NCBI GenBank assembly: GCA_903953065.1
Contig: CAJBIG010000230.1
Span: 1-8,106, forward strand
Direction: 5' to 3'
DNA: 8,106 nt
Origin: an uncultured Solirubrobacterales bacterium
GTDB taxonomy: Bacteria; Actinomycetota; Thermoleophilia; Solirubrobacterales; Solirubrobacteraceae
The notes beneath the pieces are model-generated. The model saw only the letters and a program-made list of their open reading frames with translations, did no database searches and had not been told where the DNA came from. The translations under genes and the position numbers were made by a program. Shown here in pieces: positions 1 through 4,688 of this stretch (position 1 is its first letter; each line of letters opens with the position of its first letter).

Positions 1-127
1 CCTCGGCAACCCGGATCCGCCGGCGATTACTCATTGGATCTTCGGCACCCACCCAACGACGGTTGAGCGGATCGGCATTGGCCTCGCTTGGCAGCGTGGT
101 GAGCGGCCCAGTGGGGGCGAGAGGTGA
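1..127 (+). CDS. M48-family (Ste24/HtpX-like) zinc metallopeptidase, C-terminal end only
   Basis: The window opens inside a gene. The frame starting at base 2 is open for 41 codons and ends at TGA 125-127. The tail includes NPDPPAITHWIFGTHPTTVE followed by RIGIG. A segment of the form 'P..xxWxFxTHPxxxERI' is the usual C-terminal signature of M48 membrane peptidases of the Ste24 (CAAX protease) and HtpX type, where a late His-Pro and Glu-Arg-Ile close the catalytic domain. The zinc-binding HExxH helix and the membrane segments would lie upstream, outside the window. The stop overlaps the GTG start of rlmH by 4 bases (GTGA), so the two genes are probably co-transcribed and translationally coupled. 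The frame and stop are certain. The family call rests on about 25 residues and is moderate. Confidence 0.65.
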   Translation, partial: LGNPDPPAITHWIFGTHPTTVERIGIGLAWQRGERPSGGER

Positions 128-531
128 AGATCACGGTCCTTTCCGTCGGCCGCCTGCGCGCCCCTTTCGCCGATGACATCGCCCACTACGAGAAGCTGAT
201 CGGCCATCACGCGCCGATCGAATTGATTGAGCTGCGCGAGCCGGCGAAGTTGGCCGGGCGGGTTCCCGAGAAGGCCCACCTCGTGCTGCTCGACGATGAA
301 GGCAAGCAGTACGACAGCGTCGCCTTCAGCGCTTTTCTCGAGCAGCGCCGGGCAAGCGGCCGTGATCTCTGTTTCGTCGTCGGTGGCGCCTACGGAATCG
401 AGCTTGAGCGGGCCGATGATCGGCTCTCGCTGGGGCCGATGACTCTGCCGCATCAGCTTGCGCGCGTGGTGCTGCTGGAACAGATCTACCGCGGTCACTC
501 GATCCTTGCCGGCTCGCCTTACCACCACTAG
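124..531 (+). CDS. rlmH: 23S rRNA (pseudouridine1915-N3)-methyltransferase RlmH
   Basis: A SPOUT-class methyltransferase that uses S-adenosylmethionine to methylate N3 of pseudouridine 1915 in helix 69 of 23S rRNA, acting on assembled 70S ribosomes in the cytoplasm. The 135-residue product has the family landmarks in order: N-terminal strand MKITVLSVGRL; LLDDEGKQYDS (residues 55-65); the SAM-binding glycine loop FVVGGAYG (84-91); the trefoil-knot segment MTLPHQLARVVLLEQ with IYRG (106-124); and the terminal SPYHH (131-135), which carries the conserved YH. It is about 20 residues shorter than the usual 155-159, the loss falling in the variable linker after residue 30, with no core motif missing. 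The start is GTG at 124, supported by the G-rich GGGGGCGAG just upstream and by the GTGA overlap with the preceding peptidase gene. The identification is firm. Confidence 0.95.
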   Translation: MKITVLSVGRLRAPFADDIAHYEKLIGHHAPIELIELREPAKLAGRVPEKAHLVLLDDEGKQYDSVAFSAFLEQRRASGRDLCFVVGGAYGIELERADDRLSLGPMTLPHQLARVVLLEQIYRGHSILAGSPYHH

Positions 532-557
532 CGCGGCGCTCGGCAGGACGCCGCGCT
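530..557 (+). terminator. GC-rich hairpin after rlmH, possible terminator or attenuator
   Basis: A perfect 9-base inverted repeat: AGCGCGGCG at 530-538 and CGCCGCGCT at 549-557, separated by a 10-base loop. It begins inside the rlmH stop codon. All but one of the pairs are G-C, so the stem should be stable in RNA. No run of T follows, so it is not a classical intrinsic terminator. It could stop or pause transcription between rlmH and argS, protect the 3' end of the rlmH message, or be a chance product of high GC. The arms were read base by base; the function is inferred. Confidence 0.4.
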
Positions 558-568
558 GGCGACGCTGC

Positions 569-574
569 GATCAT
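569..574 (+). promoter_or_regulatory. Weak candidate -10 element for argS
   Basis: The hexamer GATCAT ends 7 bases before the argS GTG at 582, and no Shine-Dalgarno sequence lies between them. It follows the GC-rich hairpin that could end the upstream unit. The match to a sigma-70-type -10 box is poor because the first base is G rather than T, and no -35 box is evident. It is recorded mainly because other starts in this window show the same spacing. Confidence 0.15.
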
Positions 575-581
575 CGAAGCC

Positions 582-2204
582 GTGAGCAGTCCACTCGATG
601 ATCTAAATGCCGGTCTGGCTGCCGCTGTCGCGGCGCTCGCGGGTGGGCAAACGGTCTCCGCGCAGCTCCAGCTCGAGCGGCCAAAGCAGCCTGAACATGG
701 CGACTTTGCGACCAACGCGGCGCTCGCCGTTGCCAAGGGCCTAGGCGCGCAGCCGCGTGAGTTTGCCGAGCAGCTCACCGAGGAGCTCGGCCGCCAGCTC
801 GGCCCCGCGCTCGTCAGTGCCGAGGTCGCCGGCCCTGGCTTCGTCAACCTTGTTCTCTCCGACCAGTGGTACGGCGAGGCGATCGACGCAGTGCTCGCCG
901 CCGGCGATCAGTGGGGCGGCGCGGTCGCCGATCCGCCGCTCCAAGTCAACATCGAATTCGTCAGCGCCAACCCGACCGGACCGGTCCACGTCGGCGGCAC
1001 CCGCAACGCCGTCTACGGCGACGCGCTGGCGCGGCTCTTCAGCTTCGTCGGTCACAAGGTCCATCGCGAGTACTACGTAAACGACGCCGGCTCGCAGATC
1101 CGTGCGCTCGGGGTTTCAGTGCAGGCCCGCGCTCGAGGCGAAGAGCCACCCGAGGACGGCTACCAAGGCGAATACATCATCGCGCTGGCAGCCGACATCC
1201 CCGGCGCCGCCGACCTTCCTGTTGATGAGGTTGCGCGGCTCGCTGTTGAGCTGATGGTCGCCGAAGCTGAGCGCAGCTTGGCGCGGCTGCGCGTCGTTTT
1301 CGACGATTGGTTCCACGAGACGACGCTCCACGCTGGCAGTCCATCGCCGGTCGCCAAGGCGCTCGCGATTCTCGATTCCGACGGCCGCACCTACACCAGC
1401 GACGAAGCGCTCTGGCTGCGCACGACCGAGTTCGACGACGACAAGGATCGTGTACTTGAGCGCTCCAGCGGCGAACACACATACTTCGCTTCCGACATCG
1501 CCTATCACCAGGACAAGCTCGACCGCGGCTTCGATCTGATGATCGACGTTTGGGGCGCCGATCATCACGGCTACATCAAGCGGATGCATGCGGCGATCTC
1601 TGCGCTTGGCCATGATCCAGCCTGTCTTGAGCTGCTGATCATGCAGCTCGTCCATCTCGTTGACAGCGGCGAGCGGGCGCAGATGAGCAAGCGTGCCGGT
1701 GATTTTGTGACGCTAGACGAGCTGATTGAGGACATCGGCGTTGACGCTGCCCGCTGGTTCCTGCTCGAGCGCTCGCATGAGACGACGATCGAACTCGACC
1801 TGAAACTGGCGCGCGAAGAATCGGCTGAGAACCCGGTCTATTACGTTCAGTACGCGCACGCGAGGATTGCCTCGCTGCTGGCCCGTGGCGCCGCAGAAGC
1901 AGGCCCTGACACTTCAACAGACGAGCCACTCCACGCCAGCGAGCGGGCGTTGGTGCGCAAGCTGCTTGAGTTTCCAGCCGAGGTTGCCGATGCCGCTGAG
2001 CGCCGCTCGCCGCACCGCATCGCAAGCTACGCGCTCTCGACTGCTCAGGCCTTCAGCGCCTTCTACCGCGATTGCCCGGTGCTTGACGTTGGCCCTGAGC
2101 AGCGCGACCTGCGCCTTCGCCTCTGCGCCGCTACGGGGCAAGTGCTGGCTCGCTCGCTCGACCTGCTCGGCGTCAGCGCGCCGCAGTCGATGACGCGCGA
2201 CTAG
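582..2204 (+). CDS. argS: Arginyl-tRNA synthetase (ArgRS, class I)
   Basis: Charges tRNA-Arg with arginine using ATP in the cytoplasm. The 540-residue length is normal for bacterial ArgRS. The N-terminal tRNA-recognition domain (about 1-95) contains RPKQPEHGDFATNAALA (33-49). The Rossmann core follows with SANPTGPVHVGGTRNA (128-143), whose HVGG (136-139) is the HIGH-motif equivalent; EYYVNDAG (163-170); YFASDIAYH (301-309); and GADHHGYIKR (325-334). MSKR (368-371) stands in for KMSKS, as is common in ArgRS. The DALR anticodon-binding domain starts near YYVQYAHARI (420-429) and runs to the C-terminus. The HVGG-TR form resembles actinobacterial enzymes. The chosen GTG start gives the expected N-terminus, with no clear ribosome binding site before it. 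The gene is 50 bases downstream of rlmH, and its TAG stop overlaps the opposing ccdA stop. The identification is firm. Confidence 0.97.
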   Translation: MSSPLDDLNAGLAAAVAALAGGQTVSAQLQLERPKQPEHGDFATNAALAVAKGLGAQPREFAEQLTEELGRQLGPALVSAEVAGPGFVNLVLSDQWYGEAIDAVLAAGDQWGGAVADPPLQVNIEFVSANPTGPVHVGGTRNAVYGDALARLFSFVGHKVHREYYVNDAGSQIRALGVSVQARARGEEPPEDGYQGEYIIALAADIPGAADLPVDEVARLAVELMVAEAERSLARLRVVFDDWFHETTLHAGSPSPVAKALAILDSDGRTYTSDEALWLRTTEFDDDKDRVLERSSGEHTYFASDIAYHQDKLDRGFDLMIDVWGADHHGYIKRMHAAISALGHDPACLELLIMQLVHLVDSGERAQMSKRAGDFVTLDELIEDIGVDAARWFLLERSHETTIELDLKLAREESAENPVYYVQYAHARIASLLARGAAEAGPDTSTDEPLHASERALVRKLLEFPAEVADAAERRSPHRIASYALSTAQAFSAFYRDCPVLDVGPEQRDLRLRLCAATGQVLARSLDLLGVSAPQSMTRD

Positions 2205-2956
2205 ATCGTGTAGAAGAAGTCAAGCCCGAGCGAGTTCAGCAGTTGCTGCGCCTCGCTGTTGAGCCGAGTCAATTCGCCGGTGAGGATAAGAGCCCCCATC
2301 AGGATCAGGATCGCGCCGGAGATGAAGGTGATCAGCAGGTAGCGGTCGCGCAGCCAGCTGAAGGCAACGGTCGCCTTGTCGAAGGCCATCGCCATCAGCA
2401 GGAACGGAATCGCAAGGCCGAGCGAGTAGAAGAAGAGCAGCAGCCCGCCTTGGCCGACAGTGTCGGCGGTTGAGGCCGCAGCGAGGATCGCCGCCAAAGT
2501 CGGGCCCACACAGGGCGTCCAGGCGATAGCGAAGGCGAGGCCGGCCACCACGGGGCCGCCGGCGCCGGCGCGCGTGATCAGCACTTCGGGGCGCCAGTCC
2601 TGATTGAACTTCGTCACAAACGGCGTCGCCATGAAGAATGCGCCGAGCAGAATGATCGTCACGCCGGCGATCGTGTTCAGAGTCTGCTGGTGGTCGCGCA
2701 GCGTCGAGCCGATCCCGGTTGCCGTCATTCCCAGCGCAACGAACATCACGGTGAACGAAAGGCAGAAGATCAGCGCCGGGAGAAGGATTCGGCTGAGCCG
2801 TTTCTCGCCGGCGCGGATTTCGGCGATGCTGGAGCCCGAGATCGCCGAGAGGTAGCCCGGCACCAGCGGCAGCACGCAGGGGGATACGAACGAGACGAAG
2901 CCGATCGCGAAGGCGGCGAGAATCGTCGTGTCGGCGGCTGCGATCAAGGGCGACAT
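2201..2956 (-). CDS. ccdA: Cytochrome c biogenesis protein CcdA (short DsbD-type thiol reductant carrier)
   Basis: An integral membrane protein that passes electrons from cytoplasmic thioredoxin to extracytoplasmic thioredoxin-like proteins, here most likely the CcmG encoded two genes upstream. The 251-residue product shows six hydrophobic stretches in two related halves. Each half carries the redox cysteine in its conserved proline-flanked setting: Cys27 in SPCVLPLVPGY and Cys149 in WTPCVGPTL. No periplasmic DsbD alpha or gamma domains are attached, so this is CcdA rather than full-length DsbD. The ATG at 2954-2956 overlaps the ccmH stop by one base (TGATG), indicating coupled translation as the last gene of the operon. 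The stop lies in CTAG at 2201-2204, shared with the convergent argS stop, so no terminator fits between them. The identification is firm. Confidence 0.95.
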   Translation of the reverse strand: MSPLIAAADTTILAAFAIGFVSFVSPCVLPLVPGYLSAISGSSIAEIRAGEKRLSRILLPALIFCLSFTVMFVALGMTATGIGSTLRDHQQTLNTIAGVTIILLGAFFMATPFVTKFNQDWRPEVLITRAGAGGPVVAGLAFAIAWTPCVGPTLAAILAAASTADTVGQGGLLLFFYSLGLAIPFLLMAMAFDKATVAFSWLRDRYLLITFISGAILILMGALILTGELTRLNSEAQQLLNSLGLDFFYTI

Positions 2957-3414
2957 CAGCGACCGAAGCGTTCGAGCTCTGCGTCGATGCGGCTCGCATC
3001 GTCTTCGTCGAGCGGTGTTTCGTCGTGCTGGCCGCCGCGGCCGCTGCGCCGCCAGCGCCTCAGCAACACAACTCCCAGCAGCAGCAAACCGATCGCCACT
3101 GCTACGGGCACAAGGTAGGCGGTGAGGCTGAAGCCGGAGGCCGGCGGCAAGGCAAGTATCGCCGGGCCGTAGCGTTCGCTCAACGTGGCCTTGATTTGGT
3201 CCTTGCTCTGGCCGCGGGCGATCAGCTTGTTTATCTCACGGCGCAGCTGGTCGGCGCGCGGCGCTTCGGCGATGTTCAGCGGCACGTTGCAGGTGTCGCA
3301 CATCACTTCGTTTTCGATATCCGGGAACGAGACCGCCGCCAGCGCGGGCGTAGTCGGCGCCAGCGCGCAGAGCGCCAGCAGGCCGGCGAGCGAGGCTTTA
3401 AGTTTGCGGCTCAT
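2956..3414 (-). CDS. ccmH: Cytochrome c-type biogenesis protein CcmH (CxxC apocytochrome thiol reductase)
   Basis: CcmH is a membrane-anchored System I component that resolves disulfides or mixed disulfides on the CxxCH motif of apocytochrome c and associates with the haem lyase CcmF. The product has 152 residues: a signal peptide (about 1-27, ending ALA); then VMCDTCNVPLNIAEAP with the CxxC at Cys39 and Cys42; then the family helices around DQLRREINKLIARGQSKDQI and RYGPAILALPP (55-91). A single membrane span follows at about 98-118, then a charged acidic tail. The order signal - CxxC domain - membrane span - tail is the family's usual one. The CxxC region (MCDTC) departs from the proteobacterial form LRCxxCQN but resembles CcmH proteins outside proteobacteria. 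Its ATG overlaps the ccmG stop by one base, and its own stop overlaps the ccdA start in the same way. No CcmI-type TPR domain is fused. Confidence 0.93.
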   Translation of the reverse strand: MSRKLKASLAGLLALCALAPTTPALAAVSFPDIENEVMCDTCNVPLNIAEAPRADQLRREINKLIARGQSKDQIKATLSERYGPAILALPPASGFSLTAYLVPVAVAIGLLLLGVVLLRRWRRSGRGGQHDETPLDEDDASRIDAELERFGR

Positions 3415-3965
3415 CAGCCCTGCTTCTCCGCGCGCTTGATCGCGCCATCAAGGAACTTCTGGTCAAGCTGGCCGCGGCCGATTGCGACGATGCGGCCTTT
3501 GGCGTCGATCACGAACGTTTCCGGCAGCTTTGTCGTACCGAAGAGCGGTGCCAGTTTTAGCTCATCGTCGCGCACGGTCGGGTAGTTGATCCCGTAGCGG
3601 CGCTCGAAGTCGCGCGACTCGTCGGCGAAGTCTTTGTAGCTGGCGCCCAGCACCGTGCCGCGCGAACCAAGCTGCTTCTGCGCGTTGATCAGCACCGGCG
3701 CTTCGGCGCGGCACGGTTCGCACCAGGAGGCCCAGAAGTTGAGCACGACGATCTTGCCCCGAAGCTGCGCCAGCGAGAGTGAGCCTTTGCCGTCGAGCCG
3801 CGCCAGCTCGACGTTGGAACCAGGCGCGGGAGGAAGCTGCCCGGCCTTGACCTTGCCGTCGAGCGAGTCATCTGCGCCGGTGTTGGCGACGCCGTAGATC
3901 AGCAGCGCGATCAGGCCGCCAGTCAGCAGAACAGCGATTGTGGGAATCAGTCGGAAGCGCTTCAC
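3414..3965 (-). CDS. ccmG: Membrane-anchored thioredoxin-like protein CcmG/DsbE (ResA-like)
   Basis: A thiol-disulfide oxidoreductase acting outside the membrane in cytochrome c maturation, expected to receive electrons from CcdA and pass them to CcmH or the apocytochrome. The 183 residues comprise an N-terminal anchor (about 7-25, no cleavage site seen), a linker, and a thioredoxin fold. The active site is WCEPC (81-85) within NFWASWCEPCRAEAP, followed by the cis-proline at KLPETFVID (Pro148). The WCxPC and PETF signatures fit CcmG/DsbE and ResA alike; presence in a ccm operon favours CcmG. The start is GTG at 3963-3965, giving a positively charged leader before the anchor. No good Shine-Dalgarno sequence precedes it, but a TAGCCT hexamer lies 10 bases upstream. 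It is the first gene of the ccmG-ccmH-ccdA operon. Confidence 0.93.
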   Translation of the reverse strand: MKRFRLIPTIAVLLTGGLIALLIYGVANTGADDSLDGKVKAGQLPPAPGSNVELARLDGKGSLSLAQLRGKIVVLNFWASWCEPCRAEAPVLINAQKQLGSRGTVLGASYKDFADESRDFERRYGINYPTVRDDELKLAPLFGTTKLPETFVIDAKGRIVAIGRGQLDQKFLDGAIKRAEKQG

Positions 3966-3975
3966 ACTCTGCTGA

Positions 3976-3981
3976 AGGCTA
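3976..3981 (-). promoter_or_regulatory. Candidate -10 element for the ccmG-ccmH-ccdA operon
   Basis: Read on the minus strand, TAGCCT (TANNNT form) ends 10 bases before the ccmG GTG start, with no ribosome binding site between them. A -35 box was not recognised. The position would give a very short or absent leader. Inferred from spacing and hexamer form only. Confidence 0.25.
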
Positions 3982-3985
3982 GAGG

Positions 3986-4005
3986 GCCGCCCGCGCGGGC
4001 GCGGC
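3986..4005. repeat. GC palindrome between ccmG and tRNA-Gly
   Basis: A perfect 14-base palindrome (3988-4001, centred on CCGCGCGG) is flanked by arms GCCGC at 3986-3990 and GCGGC at 4001-4005. It sits in the roughly 64-base gap between two divergently read units, ccmG to the left and tRNA-Gly to the right. It could be an operator, a cruciform-prone site, or a by-product of high GC. No known binding motif was matched. Confidence 0.35.
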
Positions 4006-4014
4006 GCTCGCGGG

Positions 4015-4020
4015 TATCCT
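4015..4020 (+). promoter_or_regulatory. Candidate -10 element for tRNA-Gly
   Basis: TATCCT (TANNNT form) ends 9 bases before the first base of mature tRNA-Gly, a plausible place for a tRNA promoter with a short 5' leader removed by RNase P. No convincing -35 hexamer lies 16-18 bases upstream, where the DNA is almost pure G and C. Confidence 0.3.
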
Positions 4021-4029
4021 TGCCGTGAT

Positions 4030-4102
4030 GCGGCGGTAGCTCAGTTGGTAGAGCATCAGCTTCCCAAGCTGAGGGTCGCGAGTTCGAATCTCGTCCGCCG
4101 CT
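4030..4102 (+). tRNA. tRNA-Gly, anticodon CCC
   Basis: A complete cloverleaf can be folded by eye. The acceptor stem GCGGCGG (4030-4036) pairs with CCGCCGC (4095-4101) in seven Watson-Crick pairs. The D stem is GCTC/GAGC (4039-4042 with 4051-4054). The anticodon stem TCAGC/GCTGA (4056-4060 with 4068-4072) closes the loop TTCCCAA, with anticodon CCC at 4063-4065 reading GGG glycine codons. The five-base variable loop is followed by the T arm GCGAG-TTCGAAT-CTCGT (4078-4094). The discriminator base is T at 4102, as expected for bacterial tRNA-Gly. The 3' CCA is not encoded (CTC follows), so it must be added by CCA nucleotidyltransferase. The gene lies between the two divergent ccm gene groups. 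Confidence 0.97.
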
Positions 4103-4237
4103 CTTGGCTCTCCGCCTCTCGCGGTGAGCGCTGACGCGACAGCTTGCCGCGATCAGGGAGGCGCTCCCGGTAGCTGAGCGCTATGTGGCCGATTTCACAC
4201 TCCGGTTCGGTCAGCGATCCTGCGATACTGACGTTTG
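4103..4237 (+). other. Intergenic region between tRNA-Gly and ccmE
   Basis: About 135 bases without a supportable gene. It holds two small hairpins: TCGCG/CGCGA (4119-4123 with 4135-4139) and GGGAG/CTCCC (4156-4160 with 4164-4168). Neither is followed by a T run, so neither is a convincing intrinsic terminator. A -10-like GATACT near the right end is listed separately. No ribosome binding site is seen before ccmE. Confidence 0.4.
4224..4229 (+). promoter_or_regulatory. Candidate -10 element for the ccmE-ccmF operon
   Basis: GATACT (five of six matches to TATACT-like -10 boxes) ends 8 bases before the ccmE ATG at 4238. The bases between, GACGTTTG, contain no Shine-Dalgarno sequence. Transcription starting 7-9 bases after the hexamer would begin at or next to the A of ATG, giving a leaderless message. 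No clear -35 box is present at normal spacing. Confidence 0.35.
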
Positions 4238-4681
4238 ATGGATCCCGCCCGCAAACGCCGCATCCGGATGGTCGTCGCGCTCAGCTGCGCTCTGCTGCTC
4301 GTCGGCGCTCTTGCATACACAAGCTTCTCGGCTGCCAGCACCGCAGTTCAGCCAAGCCAGCTTCTGGCCTCAACCAATCCCGGCGAGAGCTACCAGCTAA
4401 CCGGCAAGGTCGTTGACGGCTCCGTGGTTCGCTCGCGTGAGGCAATCCGTTTTCGCGTCCGCGACCGCACAAGCAAGAAGTCGGTCGCCGTCAGCTACAT
4501 CGGCGCCGTCCCCGACCCGTTCCGCGAAGGCCGCGAAGTGATCATCACCGTGCGCTCTGCCGGCGCCGCCGCGCCACCGCACTCGTTCGTCGGCGAGAAG
4601 GACACGCTGATCACGAAATGCCCGTCGAAGTTCAAAGAGAGCGAGCCCGGCTCGCCCGCTTCCGGCGCAAAGAAGTCCTAG
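4238..4681 (+). CDS. ccmE: Cytochrome c maturation haem chaperone CcmE, cysteine-type (CxxxF) variant
   Basis: CcmE binds haem covalently on the outer face of the membrane and delivers it to CcmF. The 147-residue product has an N-terminal anchor (about 9-28) after a basic RKRRIR start, then an OB-fold beta domain with YQLTGKVVDGSVVR, FRVRDR and GAVPDPFREGREVIITV (89-105). These match the family's 'V.G.V..G....FxVxD' and 'VPDxFxEGxxV' positions. Classical CcmE then has HxxxY (E. coli His130, Tyr134). Here the aligned segment is LITKCPSKFKE, with Cys128 in place of His and Phe132 in place of Tyr. A Cys-type (CxxxY) CcmE is known from Desulfovibrio. ATG 4238 was preferred over the adjacent in-frame TTG at 4235. 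The stop is 7 bases from ccmF. The family call is firm; the haem chemistry of this variant is inferred. Confidence 0.9.
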   Translation: MDPARKRRIRMVVALSCALLLVGALAYTSFSAASTAVQPSQLLASTNPGESYQLTGKVVDGSVVRSREAIRFRVRDRTSKKSVAVSYIGAVPDPFREGREVIITVRSAGAAAPPHSFVGEKDTLITKCPSKFKESEPGSPASGAKKS

Positions 4682-4688
4682 GGCCACT

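Noticed and set aside
31..528. 165-codon minus-strand open frame opposite rlmH
   Set aside because: Lies wholly antisense to a well-identified gene; composition is Arg/Gln/Asp-rich and matches no family. High GC commonly opens such frames.
1116..1655. 179-codon minus-strand frame inside argS
   Set aside because: Antisense shadow of ArgRS core motifs; no recognisable motif of its own.
2220..2999. 259-codon minus-strand frame in the same region as ccdA
   Set aside because: Alternative frame of ccdA; extremely Arg-rich with no domain, whereas the ccdA frame has paired redox cysteines and six membrane spans.
4030..4102. tRNA-Gly as an integration (att) site
   Set aside because: No integrase gene, no direct repeat of the tRNA 3' end and no change in gene character on either side within the window.
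4103..4170. Intrinsic terminator after tRNA-Gly
   Set aside because: Only two 5-base stems are present and neither is followed by a run of T; too weak to call.
4235..4237. TTG as start of ccmE
   Set aside because: Directly precedes an in-frame ATG and would add one residue; ATG at 4238 is the stronger codon and fits the -10 spacing.
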